64,000 bases of DNA. Origin: Maribacter sp. (GTDB taxonomy: Bacteria > Bacteroidota > Bacteroidia > Flavobacteriales > Flavobacteriaceae). The notes beneath the pieces were generated by a model, which made no database searches, was not told the origin of the DNA, and saw nothing but the letters and a program-made list of their open reading frames with translations. The DNA lies in contig JAHDDP010000018.1 in the NCBI GenBank assembly GCA_020629285.1, positions 1-64,000 on the forward strand. The letters run 5' to 3'. Below, in pieces: positions 8,327 to 16,970 of this stretch. The position numbers were made by a program, and so were the translations under genes. Within the stretch, counting starts at the first letter, position 1; the number at the start of each line of letters is the position of its first letter.

Positions 8327-9202
8327 ATGGCATTCGCACCTATAAAACAAAATTTTCAAGATTGGATCACCCAGCAATGGGTAATTCTATTTGGTAAAAA
8401 AATAAATCGTAAAGAATACCAATGGCTTTTGGGTCCGTTTGGTAAGACAAATGGTATTGGTTTAAAATTTATTCAGCAATTAGCAAAAGGAGAAAACTTA
8501 AGAATAGATAATAAACAAGTTGACAAAGGCTTATTACATTCTATCAGTCAATTTAACCTACCAGAAAGTGAGCGTAAAAAATTATCAAAAAATGTAATTG
8601 ACTTTTACGAAAACACCAGTAATTACGATTTTGACTTGAGCGTAAAATGGAATCCTGTTTTCAAGATATTTGGAGGTTTGCTAAAGGACTTATTTAGTAA
8701 TCGTATTCAACAATTGAATATACCCATGGGATCCAATAAAGATTCTGAAGTCTTACAAAGTAAAATTATTCATTTAATAGATGATCAAAAAAATGAAGTT
8801 AAACGAACCATTTGGCTAAGAACATTCGAAAACTCTAGTCAAGTAGTTTATTCAGGTGTTTATGAAGTTTGCACCCTACCCAATGGCACCAATTGTATAA
8901 AAGCGATTTTTCCTTTACCTAATGGTAGTGCAACCGTTATATTAAAACCTGCAGTCGGTGAAAATGGCGAACTCATTTTAAACTCATCGGGTAAAAAAAT
9001 AGGGGATAGTGGTTTTTACTTTCTACTTAATGATGCTAAAGGAAACTTATGGACTAAATTTATAAGCTCATTTAAAGACACCCTAGTGGTCAGTTCAAAT
9101 AACGGTAAAGTTATAGCTATACAGACTTTAACCTTATGGAATTTAAGAGTATTACAATTCACTTATAACATAAAAAAGAAGTCTGGCTTTAATTCCGTTT
9201 AA
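8327..9202 (+). CDS. Conserved hypothetical protein, coupled to the CrtA-like gene
   Basis: 291 residues, soluble, starting at the base after the preceding stop codon. The N-terminal third is helical (QQWVILFGKKINRKEYQWLLGPFGKTNGIG), the C-terminal two thirds beta-rich (GVYEVCTLPNGTNCIKAIFPLPNGSATVIL, GDSGFYFLLNDAKGNLW). No known domain. It sits between a CrtA-like monooxygenase and a DUF4442 thioesterase-like gene, all on the same strand with gaps of 0 and 14 bases, so the three are probably one operon. A lipid-related role is a guess from the neighbours only. Confidence 0.6.
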   Translation: MAFAPIKQNFQDWITQQWVILFGKKINRKEYQWLLGPFGKTNGIGLKFIQQLAKGENLRIDNKQVDKGLLHSISQFNLPESERKKLSKNVIDFYENTSNYDFDLSVKWNPVFKIFGGLLKDLFSNRIQQLNIPMGSNKDSEVLQSKIIHLIDDQKNEVKRTIWLRTFENSSQVVYSGVYEVCTLPNGTNCIKAIFPLPNGSATVILKPAVGENGELILNSSGKKIGDSGFYFLLNDAKGNLWTKFISSFKDTLVVSSNNGKVIAIQTLTLWNLRVLQFTYNIKKKSGFNSV

Positions 9203-9216
9203 TACAATAATCAAAT

Positions 9217-9750
9217 ATGTCCCTTTACAAAAAAGTTGAAGCAGTAGCATCTAAAGTATTTAAGAAGAACACCATTTTTAAATATGGTTTTAATCTATCA
9301 CCCATGTACAAAAGAAGTACTGCCAAGATAATTGAGGTATCAGAAGATTTATTACACGTTAGAATTAAATTACCGCTTTCTTATAAAAACAAAAATTACG
9401 TCAATTCCATTTTTGGTGGTAGTCTATTCTCTGCCGTAGATCCCATACCTATGATTCAGCTTTTGAGCATTATGGGCAACGACTATGTTGTTTGGGATAA
9501 ATCTGCTGAAATATTCTTTAAAAAACCGGCAAAAGAAAATCTATATGCAGACTTTAATTTTTCTGAAGATGAGCTTGCAGAAATTAAAGCTCAGGTAGCC
9601 GAAAAGAAAGAAATTGATGTTATTAAAACCACGCAGCTCACCAATAAAGAAAAAACTCAAGTATTTTGTGAGGTTAGAAAAACAATTTACATAGCTAACA
9701 AAGCGTATTTTAAAGAGAAGCGTAAGAAAAAACAAGTGGTTAGTGCTTAG
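9217..9750 (+). CDS. DUF4442 hot-dog fold thioesterase-like protein
   Basis: 177 residues that fit DUF4442 (hot-dog thioesterase superfamily): NLSPMYKRSTAKIIEVSEDLLHVRIKLPLSYKNKNYVNSIFG followed by GGSLFSAVDPIPMIQLL, the region that forms the long central helix of the hot dog, and SAEIFFKKPAKENLYADF. Such proteins probably act on acyl-CoA or acyl carrier thioesters in the cytoplasm. The tail is strongly basic (KAYFKEKRKKKQ). It is the last gene of the three-gene unit starting at 7607. The substrate is unknown. Confidence 0.7.
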   Translation: MSLYKKVEAVASKVFKKNTIFKYGFNLSPMYKRSTAKIIEVSEDLLHVRIKLPLSYKNKNYVNSIFGGSLFSAVDPIPMIQLLSIMGNDYVVWDKSAEIFFKKPAKENLYADFNFSEDELAEIKAQVAEKKEIDVIKTTQLTNKEKTQVFCEVRKTIYIANKAYFKEKRKKKQVVSA

Positions 9751-9776
9751 TTGTGAGTTGTTGGTTGCTGATTGCT

Positions 9777-9815
9777 GGTAGTTGGTAGTTGGTAGTTGGT
9801 AGTTGGTAGTTGGTT
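9777..9815 (+). repeat. Tandem heptamer array (GTTGGTA)n
   Basis: Four perfect GTTGGTA units (9781-9808) plus partial units on both sides, 27 bases after the stop codon of the DUF4442 gene. It is non-coding, so length change would not shift a reading frame; it is probably a slippage-derived microsatellite. Confidence 0.85.
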
Positions 9816-9984
9816 AGGTAAGTGAAATATATTTTTTCATAAGAGTTGAACATACTATTTACCAATTATAAACCACTGAAATCGAGTTTAATAAATCTGA
9901 AAAAATCGTAAATTTTAAATTGAATTTTTAATGCTATAAATCTGCATTAGCTTTAAGTATACTAAGAAATAGTATCTTTATTTT

Positions 9985-10027
9985 TTACCCACTATAACTT
10001 AAATATTAAAGAACTAAAAGTGGGTAA
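9985..10027. promoter_or_regulatory. Inverted repeat TTACCCACT...AGTGGGTAA upstream of the DUF2147 gene
   Basis: Perfect 9-bp arms (9985-9993 and 10019-10027) separated by 25 AT-rich bases, about 35 bp before the ATG at 10062. It could be an operator or a leader hairpin; there is no T-run for termination. The role is not established. Confidence 0.35.
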
Positions 10028-10061
10028 TAAATCAATTAACAATATAACATAGCACAAAAAC

Positions 10062-10481
10062 ATGAAAAATTTATTTACGCTTTTATTAATGACAATAAGC
10101 TTTATTAGCTACGGACAAACTATTACCGGTCAATGGGAAACCTATGATGATGAGACTAACGAGAAAAAAGCGCTTATTGAAATTTACAAAACAAACGATA
10201 CGTATTTCGCCAAAATAGTTAATAGCTATAAAAGTGATGCAGACAAAGTTTGCGACAACTGTAAGGGTGCTAAAAAAGGTCAAAAAATAAGAGGTCTAGT
10301 TATCATCGAAGATATTAAGAAAGACGGCGACGAATATAATGACGGTACAATTTTAGATCCAGAAAACGGTAAAGAATATAAGTGTTACTTAGAATTGGAA
10401 GAACCTAACAAACTGAAAGTAAGAGGTTATTTAGGATTTTCTCTTTTAGGAAGAACCCAATACTGGATCAGAAAGCAATAA
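10062..10481 (+). CDS. Secreted DUF2147 protein
   Basis: 139 residues. The signal peptide (MKNLFTLLLMTISFISYGQ) is followed by the DUF2147 fold: GQWETYDDETNEKKALIEIY, a CDNC pair (KVCDNCKGAKKGQ), GLVIIEDIKKDGDEYNDGTILDPENGKEYKC and the terminal GRTQYWIRK. DUF2147 proteins are small exported lipocalin/FABP-like beta-barrels common in Bacteroidetes and Proteobacteria with no assigned activity. The Cys pair may be a disulfide. The next gene follows 12 bases later, suggesting co-transcription. Confidence 0.8.
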   Translation: MKNLFTLLLMTISFISYGQTITGQWETYDDETNEKKALIEIYKTNDTYFAKIVNSYKSDADKVCDNCKGAKKGQKIRGLVIIEDIKKDGDEYNDGTILDPENGKEYKCYLELEEPNKLKVRGYLGFSLLGRTQYWIRKQ

Positions 10482-10493
10482 ATAAATAAATAA

Positions 10494-11417
10494 ATGCAAA
10501 CCATACTTGGGGCAAACGGTCAAATTGCAATAGAATTAGCTAAAGAGTTAAAGAAAAAGTATACTTCTAACATTAGGCTTGTAAGTCGGGATCCGCAGAA
10601 GGTCCATGATACCGATGTGCTTTTTTCCGCTAATTTATTAGACAAGCAAAAAACCGAAGAAGCCGTAAAGGGAAGTGAAATTGCATATTTAACGGTTGGT
10701 CTACCCATGAATACCAAAATGTGGGTAGACCAATTTCCAATAATGATGCGTAATGTTATCGATGCCTGTAAAAAGCACCATACCAAATTGGTGTTCTTTG
10801 ATAACACCTACATGTATGCCCAAAATGAAACTCCATTAACCGAAGAGAGCGAATTTGCACCTGTAGGACCAAAAGGAAAAGTAAGAGCAGAAATTACCAC
10901 AATGCTTTTAGATGAAATGGCTGCAAATAATTTAGAAGCAGTTATTTGCAGAGCTCCAGAATTTTATGCTCCTGGCAAAACGCAGAGCATCACCAACGCC
11001 ATCATTTTCGACAATATAAAACAAGGCAAAAAATTAAAAGTATTTATTAGCGACGCTACCTTAAGAACACTAATATGGACACCAGATGCCAGTAAGGCAA
11101 TGGCTCTAATAGGTAATACGCCCAACGCCTACAATCAAACCTGGCACCTACCCTGCGATGATGACCGATTAACCTATGAACAGCTTATAGCGTTGACCTC
11201 AAAGATTTACGGCAAACAGTTTTCATATACCATTGTACCTAAAATTGCTTTTAAAATAGGTGGTGTTTTTAAGTCACAGATGAAAGAGTTGCAAGAATTG
11301 TTACCAAGGTACAAGCATAATAACATTTTCGTTTCTACCAAGTTTAAAAATAGATTTCCAGAGTTTTCGGTTACCACCTATCAAGAAGGCATTGAGCAAA
11401 TAAAAAATGAGCGATAA
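10494..11417 (+). CDS. NAD(P)-binding epimerase/dehydratase-like protein (atypical SDR)
   Basis: 307 residues with an N-terminal Rossmann glycine motif (LGANGQIAIELA, residues 5-16), an acidic/basic cofactor region (LVSRDPQKV), the AYLTVGLP segment and VFFDNTYMYA in place of the classical SDR YxxxK. The C-terminal half (TYEQLIALTSKIYGKQFSYTIVP) is the substrate lobe of NmrA/extended SDR proteins. No catalytic YxxxK is evident, so it may bind NAD(P) without dehydrogenase activity or act on a sugar or quinone. It follows the DUF2147 gene by 12 bases. Confidence 0.75.
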   Translation: MQTILGANGQIAIELAKELKKKYTSNIRLVSRDPQKVHDTDVLFSANLLDKQKTEEAVKGSEIAYLTVGLPMNTKMWVDQFPIMMRNVIDACKKHHTKLVFFDNTYMYAQNETPLTEESEFAPVGPKGKVRAEITTMLLDEMAANNLEAVICRAPEFYAPGKTQSITNAIIFDNIKQGKKLKVFISDATLRTLIWTPDASKAMALIGNTPNAYNQTWHLPCDDDRLTYEQLIALTSKIYGKQFSYTIVPKIAFKIGGVFKSQMKELQELLPRYKHNNIFVSTKFKNRFPEFSVTTYQEGIEQIKNER

Positions 11418-11889
11418 AAATCAGCAATGTTTTACTGATTAAAACAAATTACGTTTTAGTTATGTCTCTTTGTAATTAACTAAACCTTAATTTTTCTTTC
11501 CTATCTATAAATAGACCAATCTACTGTAAAAATTTATTATGAATATTATTCGTAATTTATCAGAATACATCACAATTTTTTCTCATTTAGCTTAATAATT
11601 TTACATAATAATGCGAAAATTCAACTATGATTAAAATTTAACTTCCAATCACTAATTATTTTCTCATAAAAAACTAGACAATCACCAAAACCTATCTTCC
11701 CATTCTTTAAAAGGAATTTAAAATTCATATAATTGTTTAGCACGTACAAAGAAGGCATCTCTTAATTAGTACCGGCTGCGCTTTCCCATAATTATATATT
11801 TAATTCTAGTGTAAAAAAGGGCATATAGCTTTGGCTACAAATATTTAAATATGGACTATTAATAGAGCGTAAAAGTTTTGATCACTTAA
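11418..11889. other. Gene-free region upstream of the Tat FAD oxidoreductase
   Basis: About 470 AT-rich bases with no ORF. Close to the end, TAGCTTTG (11826-11833) fits the Bacteroidetes -7 box TANNTTTG, though no clear -33 TTTG is present. It would place transcription start about 50 bp before the ATG at 11890. Confidence 0.4.
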
Positions 11890-13866
11890 ATGACTCGCAG
11901 AAATATGAAAAGAAGAAAGTTTTTTAAAAAATCTGTCAAAGGCACATTGGGTGCTAGCATGATACCTTTAAGCGGATTTTCCAACCCGGCAGAAAAAACA
12001 AGAACAGACTATAATTCAATAAATACTGAAACACCATTTGGAAACACAGATCCAAAACAATGGCACCAAATGGGTTCTGGTAAAAAGCCAAGACCAGACA
12101 GGCGTAAAACTGTTACATATGACGTTGCCGTAATTGGCGGTGGCGCAGCCGGTATGTGCGCTGCAATATCAGCCGCAAGAAACGGATCTAAAGTAGTTTT
12201 AATTCAAGATCGCCCTATTTTAGGCGGTAACTCTTCAAGCGAAATACGTGTGCACCTTAATGGTGTAAATCATTTGAGAAATGGATTACCTGAACGCGAA
12301 ACCGGTATTATAGAAGAGATACTACTGCACAATCGTTTTCATAATCCGCAAGACTCCTATCCCGTTTGGGACCATGTTTTGTATGACTTTATAACCAAAG
12401 AAGAGAATCTTGACCTAAAACTGAACACCACGGCAATTAGGGCAATACTGTCAGACGACGGTACTATTAAAGCTGCTTATTGCTGGCAGTTGACCACTGA
12501 AACCGAATTTACCATAGAAGCGAATATGTTCATTGACTGCTCTGGTGATGGACTATTGGGAGCAACTGCAGGTGCACTATACAGAACCGGTAGAGAAGCC
12601 TCATCTGAATTCAACGAGAAATATGCACCCAATGAGGCAGATGGATGGCAAATGGGTTCTACCGTTCTTTTAGGATCAAAAGATATGGGTAAGCCAATGC
12701 CTTTTGAACCGCCACATTTTACCTTAAAATACGATGCGGAAAAATCTCATAAAGAAAGACAGTTAAAACCTTTTGAATTGGGTTTTTGGTGGGTTGAACT
12801 AGGAAGTGATGAAGATATTATAGGTGAATTTGAAGACAATAAGCATAAACTATTAGGGTATGCCTATGGCGTTTGGGATTACATGAAAAACTCGGGTAAA
12901 TTCCCAGAGACAGAAAACTATGCCCTTGATTGGGTATCGTCATTACCAGGTAAAAGAGAAAGCCGCAGATTTATTGGTGACTATATTCTTAGCGAGCCAG
13001 ATTTAATAGGAAACAAACAGTTTGATGATGCCGTAGCCTTTGGCGGATGGTCTTTAGATGAACATAACCCTGGCGGTATTGAGAATTTAAGCGAACCGCC
13101 TAGTTATTTTCATGAAGATTTTGAAGAACCCTATCAAATTCCGTTTCGCTCGTTGTACTCTAAAAATGTACCAAACCTGCTATTTGCGGGCAGAAATATA
13201 AGTCAGACACATATTGCATTATCCTCTTCGCGCATAATGGCTACCTGTGCTTTAGAAGGGCAAGCAGTTGGTACTGCGGCAGCCTTGTGCGTGAAAAAGA
13301 AAATATTACCACGTACTTTAGGTGAAAACCATATAAACGATTTACAAGAACAATTAATTAGGGACGATGCCTTTATACCCAACAGACCTGCAAATGACAA
13401 CACGGATCTGCTCAAAAGCGCTGCGTTGATTTTTGGCTCTAGTACTTCTTCTGGCGATGCTAAATTATTGAAAGACGGTTGGTCTAGAGATTACCACGAT
13501 AAAAAACATCATTGGCAGTCTGACGGATTACCGGCACACGTTCAAGTAGAATGGGAAGACCGTGTTAGCATTTCTAAACTTGAAATAAAATGCGATACCA
13601 ACGTAAAACGGAACTTAATGCTACGTAGAGACAGTTTAGAGAATGACATATACACTACCAAGATTCCAAAAGAGATGCTACAATCGTTAGATATTGAAGC
13701 TCGTATAAACGGTAAGTGGGTCAACATAAAAAGTATCGACAAAAACAAAACTAGATTGATCAAGTTCAATTTTGACACAATTGAAACTACAGCCATTCGT
13801 ATAAATTTGAAAAGCACGTATGGCGCACAACATGCAAAGTTATTTGAAGTAAGATGTTATAGTTAA
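11890..13866 (+). CDS. Tat-exported FAD-dependent oxidoreductase
   Basis: 658 residues. The N-terminus has a twin-arginine signal (MKRRKFFKKSVKGTLGAS from residue 6), so it is probably folded with its cofactor in the cytoplasm and exported to the periplasm. FAD binding is shown by VAVIGGGAAGMCAAISAARNG (about 77-97) and by the second FAD segment NLLFAGRNISQTHIALSSSR. The middle part resembles the FAD_oxidored group (PF12831) often found near polysaccharide or xanthan-lyase genes. The last 120 residues (VQVEWEDRVSISKLEIKC... ETTAIRINLKS) look like a galactose-binding, discoidin-like beta sandwich, suggesting a sugar ligand. The gene downstream, 13 bases away, encodes a VDAxSGxT protein and is probably co-transcribed. 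The substrate is unknown. Confidence 0.85.
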   Translation: MTRRNMKRRKFFKKSVKGTLGASMIPLSGFSNPAEKTRTDYNSINTETPFGNTDPKQWHQMGSGKKPRPDRRKTVTYDVAVIGGGAAGMCAAISAARNGSKVVLIQDRPILGGNSSSEIRVHLNGVNHLRNGLPERETGIIEEILLHNRFHNPQDSYPVWDHVLYDFITKEENLDLKLNTTAIRAILSDDGTIKAAYCWQLTTETEFTIEANMFIDCSGDGLLGATAGALYRTGREASSEFNEKYAPNEADGWQMGSTVLLGSKDMGKPMPFEPPHFTLKYDAEKSHKERQLKPFELGFWWVELGSDEDIIGEFEDNKHKLLGYAYGVWDYMKNSGKFPETENYALDWVSSLPGKRESRRFIGDYILSEPDLIGNKQFDDAVAFGGWSLDEHNPGGIENLSEPPSYFHEDFEEPYQIPFRSLYSKNVPNLLFAGRNISQTHIALSSSRIMATCALEGQAVGTAAALCVKKKILPRTLGENHINDLQEQLIRDDAFIPNRPANDNTDLLKSAALIFGSSTSSGDAKLLKDGWSRDYHDKKHHWQSDGLPAHVQVEWEDRVSISKLEIKCDTNVKRNLMLRRDSLENDIYTTKIPKEMLQSLDIEARINGKWVNIKSIDKNKTRLIKFNFDTIETTAIRINLKSTYGAQHAKLFEVRCYS

Positions 13867-13879
13867 CTTAGCATTACAG

Positions 13880-14977
13880 ATGAAAAATTTACTTCATTTC
13901 ATTACTTCTGCTTGCCTTTGCCTATGGGTTGGTTTTAATTCTACAGATGAAATAAAACATTCTTTACAAATTATACATAAAGGTATCAGCTTAACCAAGC
14001 CTGTTATTTGCACCTTGGTAGAAGTAACAAATGATAATGCCTTGCCCCATGAATTTTATATGGATGTAGAATCTGTTGTATGCGGAGACAATCAATGTAA
14101 AATAGATGTGGTTCGCATATATTGGGATGAATTGGGGCGTTTTAATAAGCTGGTATTACCAAAAGATGTACATTTAGAAAAAGCCGAAGGTATAAGCTTT
14201 ACCGATAAAGATTATAATAAACTAAATGACATATTAAAAAATGAAGACTCTCCACTACAAGATGTTTTTAAAGATGAAATTGTAGGTACCGTTGGTGGCG
14301 AAGGGGTTGATGCTATGTCTGGAGAGACCATTTTATTGGAAAAATCGGCATATGTAAAAGGTGCCGTGTGGACGTGCTACTCTCTCTGGCATTGGGTTCA
14401 TGGCGATATAAAACAACACATAAAAGATATTACAGGAAAATCGTATTCAAAACAAGATTTGCGGTTATTATTGAAACAAAAGGATTATCAAGCATTTGCC
14501 ATCGAGCAATTGACGAAGAAAGAAGGTTATTCAAAACAAACGGCCCATGTTATCTTAAATGCAATAGAAACAGACCCTTCGCTATTGAAATCAAGTTTAC
14601 CTTACTGGGAAAATGCACCTAAAAGCATATACGCTTTTGGTTCAGAAGAGTTATTATCCATGCTAAAGCCTACGAACCGTATGCTATTCTTAACTTCTAT
14701 TCTGCAAACTCAACAAGAACTGAGTCCTGATTTTTTTAATCAACTCACCCCTTTAGTTTCTGAGTTTACCTACCAAGAAATTGATATTTTCCTGAACATT
14801 TTAAAGGAAAAGCAAATGGTAACGAATAATATAATCCAAAGCCTTGTACCGTTACTTAAAGCAGAGAATTTTATCATAAGCCGTAGGGCATATTATTTTT
14901 TAGAAGGTATAGACTTATCCAAAGAGAATGAAAGAAAAACCTCTAATTTTTTCGAGAAATGGAAAGATAGACTCTAA
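13880..14977 (+). CDS. Exported protein with FMN-binding-like VDAxSGxT motif
   Basis: 365 residues with a hydrophobic N-terminal signal (ITSACLCLWVGFNS). Near residues 138-165 it has GGEGVDAMSGETILLEK followed by KGAVWTCYSLWHWVHGDI. VDAxSGxT resembles the SGAT motif whose Thr carries covalent FMN in NqrC/RnfG-type domains, and the YTLWH-like segment after it is seen in related exported proteins. The rest (about 180-365) is alpha-helical, HEAT-like. Its position directly behind a Tat-exported flavoprotein suggests a shared periplasmic redox role. A CGDNQC motif near residue 68 could form a disulfide. FMN attachment is inference; the classical Ala in SGAT is Glu here. Confidence 0.6.
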   Translation: MKNLLHFITSACLCLWVGFNSTDEIKHSLQIIHKGISLTKPVICTLVEVTNDNALPHEFYMDVESVVCGDNQCKIDVVRIYWDELGRFNKLVLPKDVHLEKAEGISFTDKDYNKLNDILKNEDSPLQDVFKDEIVGTVGGEGVDAMSGETILLEKSAYVKGAVWTCYSLWHWVHGDIKQHIKDITGKSYSKQDLRLLLKQKDYQAFAIEQLTKKEGYSKQTAHVILNAIETDPSLLKSSLPYWENAPKSIYAFGSEELLSMLKPTNRMLFLTSILQTQQELSPDFFNQLTPLVSEFTYQEIDIFLNILKEKQMVTNNIIQSLVPLLKAENFIISRRAYYFLEGIDLSKENERKTSNFFEKWKDRL

Positions 14978-15117
14978 TAAACAGGTGGTAAAAGTCTTTA
15001 AAAACAATATTGAAATTTTACATTTTAATAAATAGTTTAAGTGTTAATTTTTAGTAGTTTAGAACCGAATTTATTAAAATAAAATTCAGCAGAAACTACA
15101 GCTAATAAACATTTAAA

Positions 15118-15696
15118 ATGCAAGACCAACATTTTCTAAAGCATATATTCTCCCCTACTACTTTTTCAGAAAGCGAACTGAAAATCATTATTCCAAAATT
15201 CAAAAAAGTAAGTTTTAGTAAAAACGACTATCTTTTAAAAGAAGGTAAAACCGAAAACCACTATTGGTTTATAGAAAGCGGTTTTGCGCGTTCGTTTGTT
15301 AATGACACCAAAGGCAACGATATTACTACAGATTTTTATGGGCAAGGCGAAATCGCAATAGATTGGTCTTCCTTTTTTCTTCGCAACCCTACGAGAGAAA
15401 ATATTCAAGCCTTGACCGACGTTGTTTGCTGGCAATTAGACTTTGATACCTTTCAACAACTCTTTCATAGCATTGAACCTTTTAGGGAGCAAGGGCGTAA
15501 AAAATTGGTGAGTAGTTATTTTGCTCTTAAAAATCAGCGTGTATCATTTATAGCAGATGAAGCAAAAGAACGCTATCTACAATTATTACAAGAGAAACCT
15601 CACGTTATTAAAAACGTTTCGTTACAGCATATTGCTACATATTTAGGCATTACTAAGTATTCGTTAAGTCGTATTCGCAAAGAAATAGCATCGTAA
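15118..15696 (+). CDS. Crp/Fnr-family transcriptional regulator
   Basis: 192 residues. The N-terminal cyclic-nucleotide-binding-like domain runs to about 120 (YLLKEGKTENHYWFIESGFARSF, then FYGQGEIAIDWSSFF). The C-terminal winged helix ends with VSLQHIATYLGITKYSLSRIRKEIAS, a standard recognition helix. The usual cNMP-binding Arg/Ser pair is not clear, as in most Bacteroidetes CRP paralogues, and there are no Fnr-type Fe-S cysteines. It stands alone but precedes the small DUF1569/DinB-like and membrane-protein genes, which it might control. Confidence 0.88.
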   Translation: MQDQHFLKHIFSPTTFSESELKIIIPKFKKVSFSKNDYLLKEGKTENHYWFIESGFARSFVNDTKGNDITTDFYGQGEIAIDWSSFFLRNPTRENIQALTDVVCWQLDFDTFQQLFHSIEPFREQGRKKLVSSYFALKNQRVSFIADEAKERYLQLLQEKPHVIKNVSLQHIATYLGITKYSLSRIRKEIAS

Positions 15697-15796
15697 AGTC
15701 CGTTTTTGCCATAGGGCAATTTTTTAGTGAAAAGTGGCATATATATTTGTCTTTATAACCACAGCTGTTCAAAAAGGCAAAAAATAAAACCACTTT

Positions 15797-16240
15797 ATGA
15801 AAACAATATTCGATAAGAACACTAATAGCGAACTGATTGAAAGAATTCAGAACTTGAAAGAATCTGACAGTGCAAAATGGGGTAAGATGAACGCATATCA
15901 AATGCTAAAACATTGCACGTTGGGCGAAGAAATGTTTCAAGGTAAAAAGCAATATAAAAGACTCTTCATTGGCAAATTATTTGGCAGAATGGCATTAAAG
16001 GGAATTATAAAAAACGAACACCCAATGAAGAAAAACCAACCTACTCATCCTGAATTAAAAATATCTGGGTCAGGAGATTTCGATATTGAAAAGAAAAAGT
16101 GGATCAGTTTACTTAACGAGTATAACGGGTATTCAAGTTCTAATTTTATTCATCCATTCTTCGGAAAAATGACCAACGACGAAATTGGCATATTTGTATA
16201 TAAACATACCCATCACCACTTACAGCAATTTGGTAGATAA
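15797..16240 (+). CDS. DUF1569 (DinB-like four-helix) protein
   Basis: 147 residues that match DUF1569 of the DinB/YfiT superfamily: AKWGKMNAYQMLKHCTLGEEMFQG at 31-54 and a C-terminal HTHHHLQQFGR. The His from the first block and the C-terminal His cluster resemble the metal triad of DinB-fold proteins, which include bacillithiol/mycothiol transferases; no function is proven for DUF1569. It is followed after 9 bases by a membrane-protein gene on the same strand. Confidence 0.8.
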   Translation: MKTIFDKNTNSELIERIQNLKESDSAKWGKMNAYQMLKHCTLGEEMFQGKKQYKRLFIGKLFGRMALKGIIKNEHPMKKNQPTHPELKISGSGDFDIEKKKWISLLNEYNGYSSSNFIHPFFGKMTNDEIGIFVYKHTHHHLQQFGR

Positions 16241-16249
16241 TTAAAAGTT

Positions 16250-16879
16250 ATGCTAGAAGCCGTATTTTTATTCATTACACTACTTACCTTATTCTTGTTT
16301 TATATCGGAACAGGAAAAAACCTAAAAGTGGCATCTATTTTTATTGGATGGCAGTTAGTAATAGGACTTCTGTCTTACTTTGAAGTCTTTAAAGAAAAGC
16401 CGCTATTATTCCCATTGGCCATCATTGGTACTATTCTATTATCCGTTTTGTGTTTTAGGATGATTACCGTCAGCAAATTGAAAAGAAATTTTTTGATAGG
16501 AATTCACATTATAAGAATCCCTGTAGAATTATGCCTTTATGCACTTTACATAGAAAGTATGATTCCTGAAATTATGACATTCTCAGGTTGGAATTTTGAT
16601 GTATTCATCGGGATGTCCGCAGGTATTATTTTAATATATGAACTGGTAAAAAACAAAGTGATGGCACGAACATCTTTCATAGTTTGGAATTACATTGGGC
16701 TGCTATTTCTATCTTTTATTGTAATTATAGCCATATTGTCTTCCCCTTTACCAATTCAGCAATTTGCATTTGAGCAACCAAATATGGCTCTTTTTCAGTT
16801 TCCATATTGTTTTTTACCGACATGTATAGTACCCATCGTTTTTATGTCTCATTTCTTGCTTATTAGACACCTTAAGTAA
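16250..16879 (+). CDS. Hypothetical integral membrane protein (six helices)
   Basis: 209 residues, almost all hydrophobic, with about six predicted membrane helices (near 3-20, 24-42, 50-68, 78-98, 112-128, 140-160 and a last one near 185-203). The only long polar loop is after the fifth helix (ELVKNKVMARTS). No recognised family. It starts 9 bases after the DUF1569 gene and is probably co-transcribed with it. Confidence 0.6.
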   Translation: MLEAVFLFITLLTLFLFYIGTGKNLKVASIFIGWQLVIGLLSYFEVFKEKPLLFPLAIIGTILLSVLCFRMITVSKLKRNFLIGIHIIRIPVELCLYALYIESMIPEIMTFSGWNFDVFIGMSAGIILIYELVKNKVMARTSFIVWNYIGLLFLSFIVIIAILSSPLPIQQFAFEQPNMALFQFPYCFLPTCIVPIVFMSHFLLIRHLK

Positions 16880-16970
16880 TTCTAAAATACTAGTAATCAG
16901 TATTCCTGTTTTAACTTAATCTTTTCATTTTTTAAATAAAGGCGTAGTATTTTTAGCACAAACACAACCA

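Larger units (their letters stand above)
9751..10061. other. Gene-free region with a 7-bp microsatellite and a 9-bp dyad
   Basis: Contains the tandem GTTGGTA array (9777-9815) just after the DUF4442 stop and a TTACCCACT/AGTGGGTAA inverted repeat (9985-10027) that ends about 35 bp before the DUF2147 start. No coding potential seen. Confidence 0.5.

Noticed and set aside
9777-9815. Tandem heptamers as a CRISPR or phase-variation element
   Set aside because: The units are 7 bp without spacers, and the array is outside genes and not in a promoter position for the gene 250 bp downstream.
13880-14977. Calling the protein an NqrC/RnfG subunit
   Set aside because: Only the short VDAxSGxT motif is shared, with Glu in place of the Ala, and no other Nqr/Rnf genes are present.
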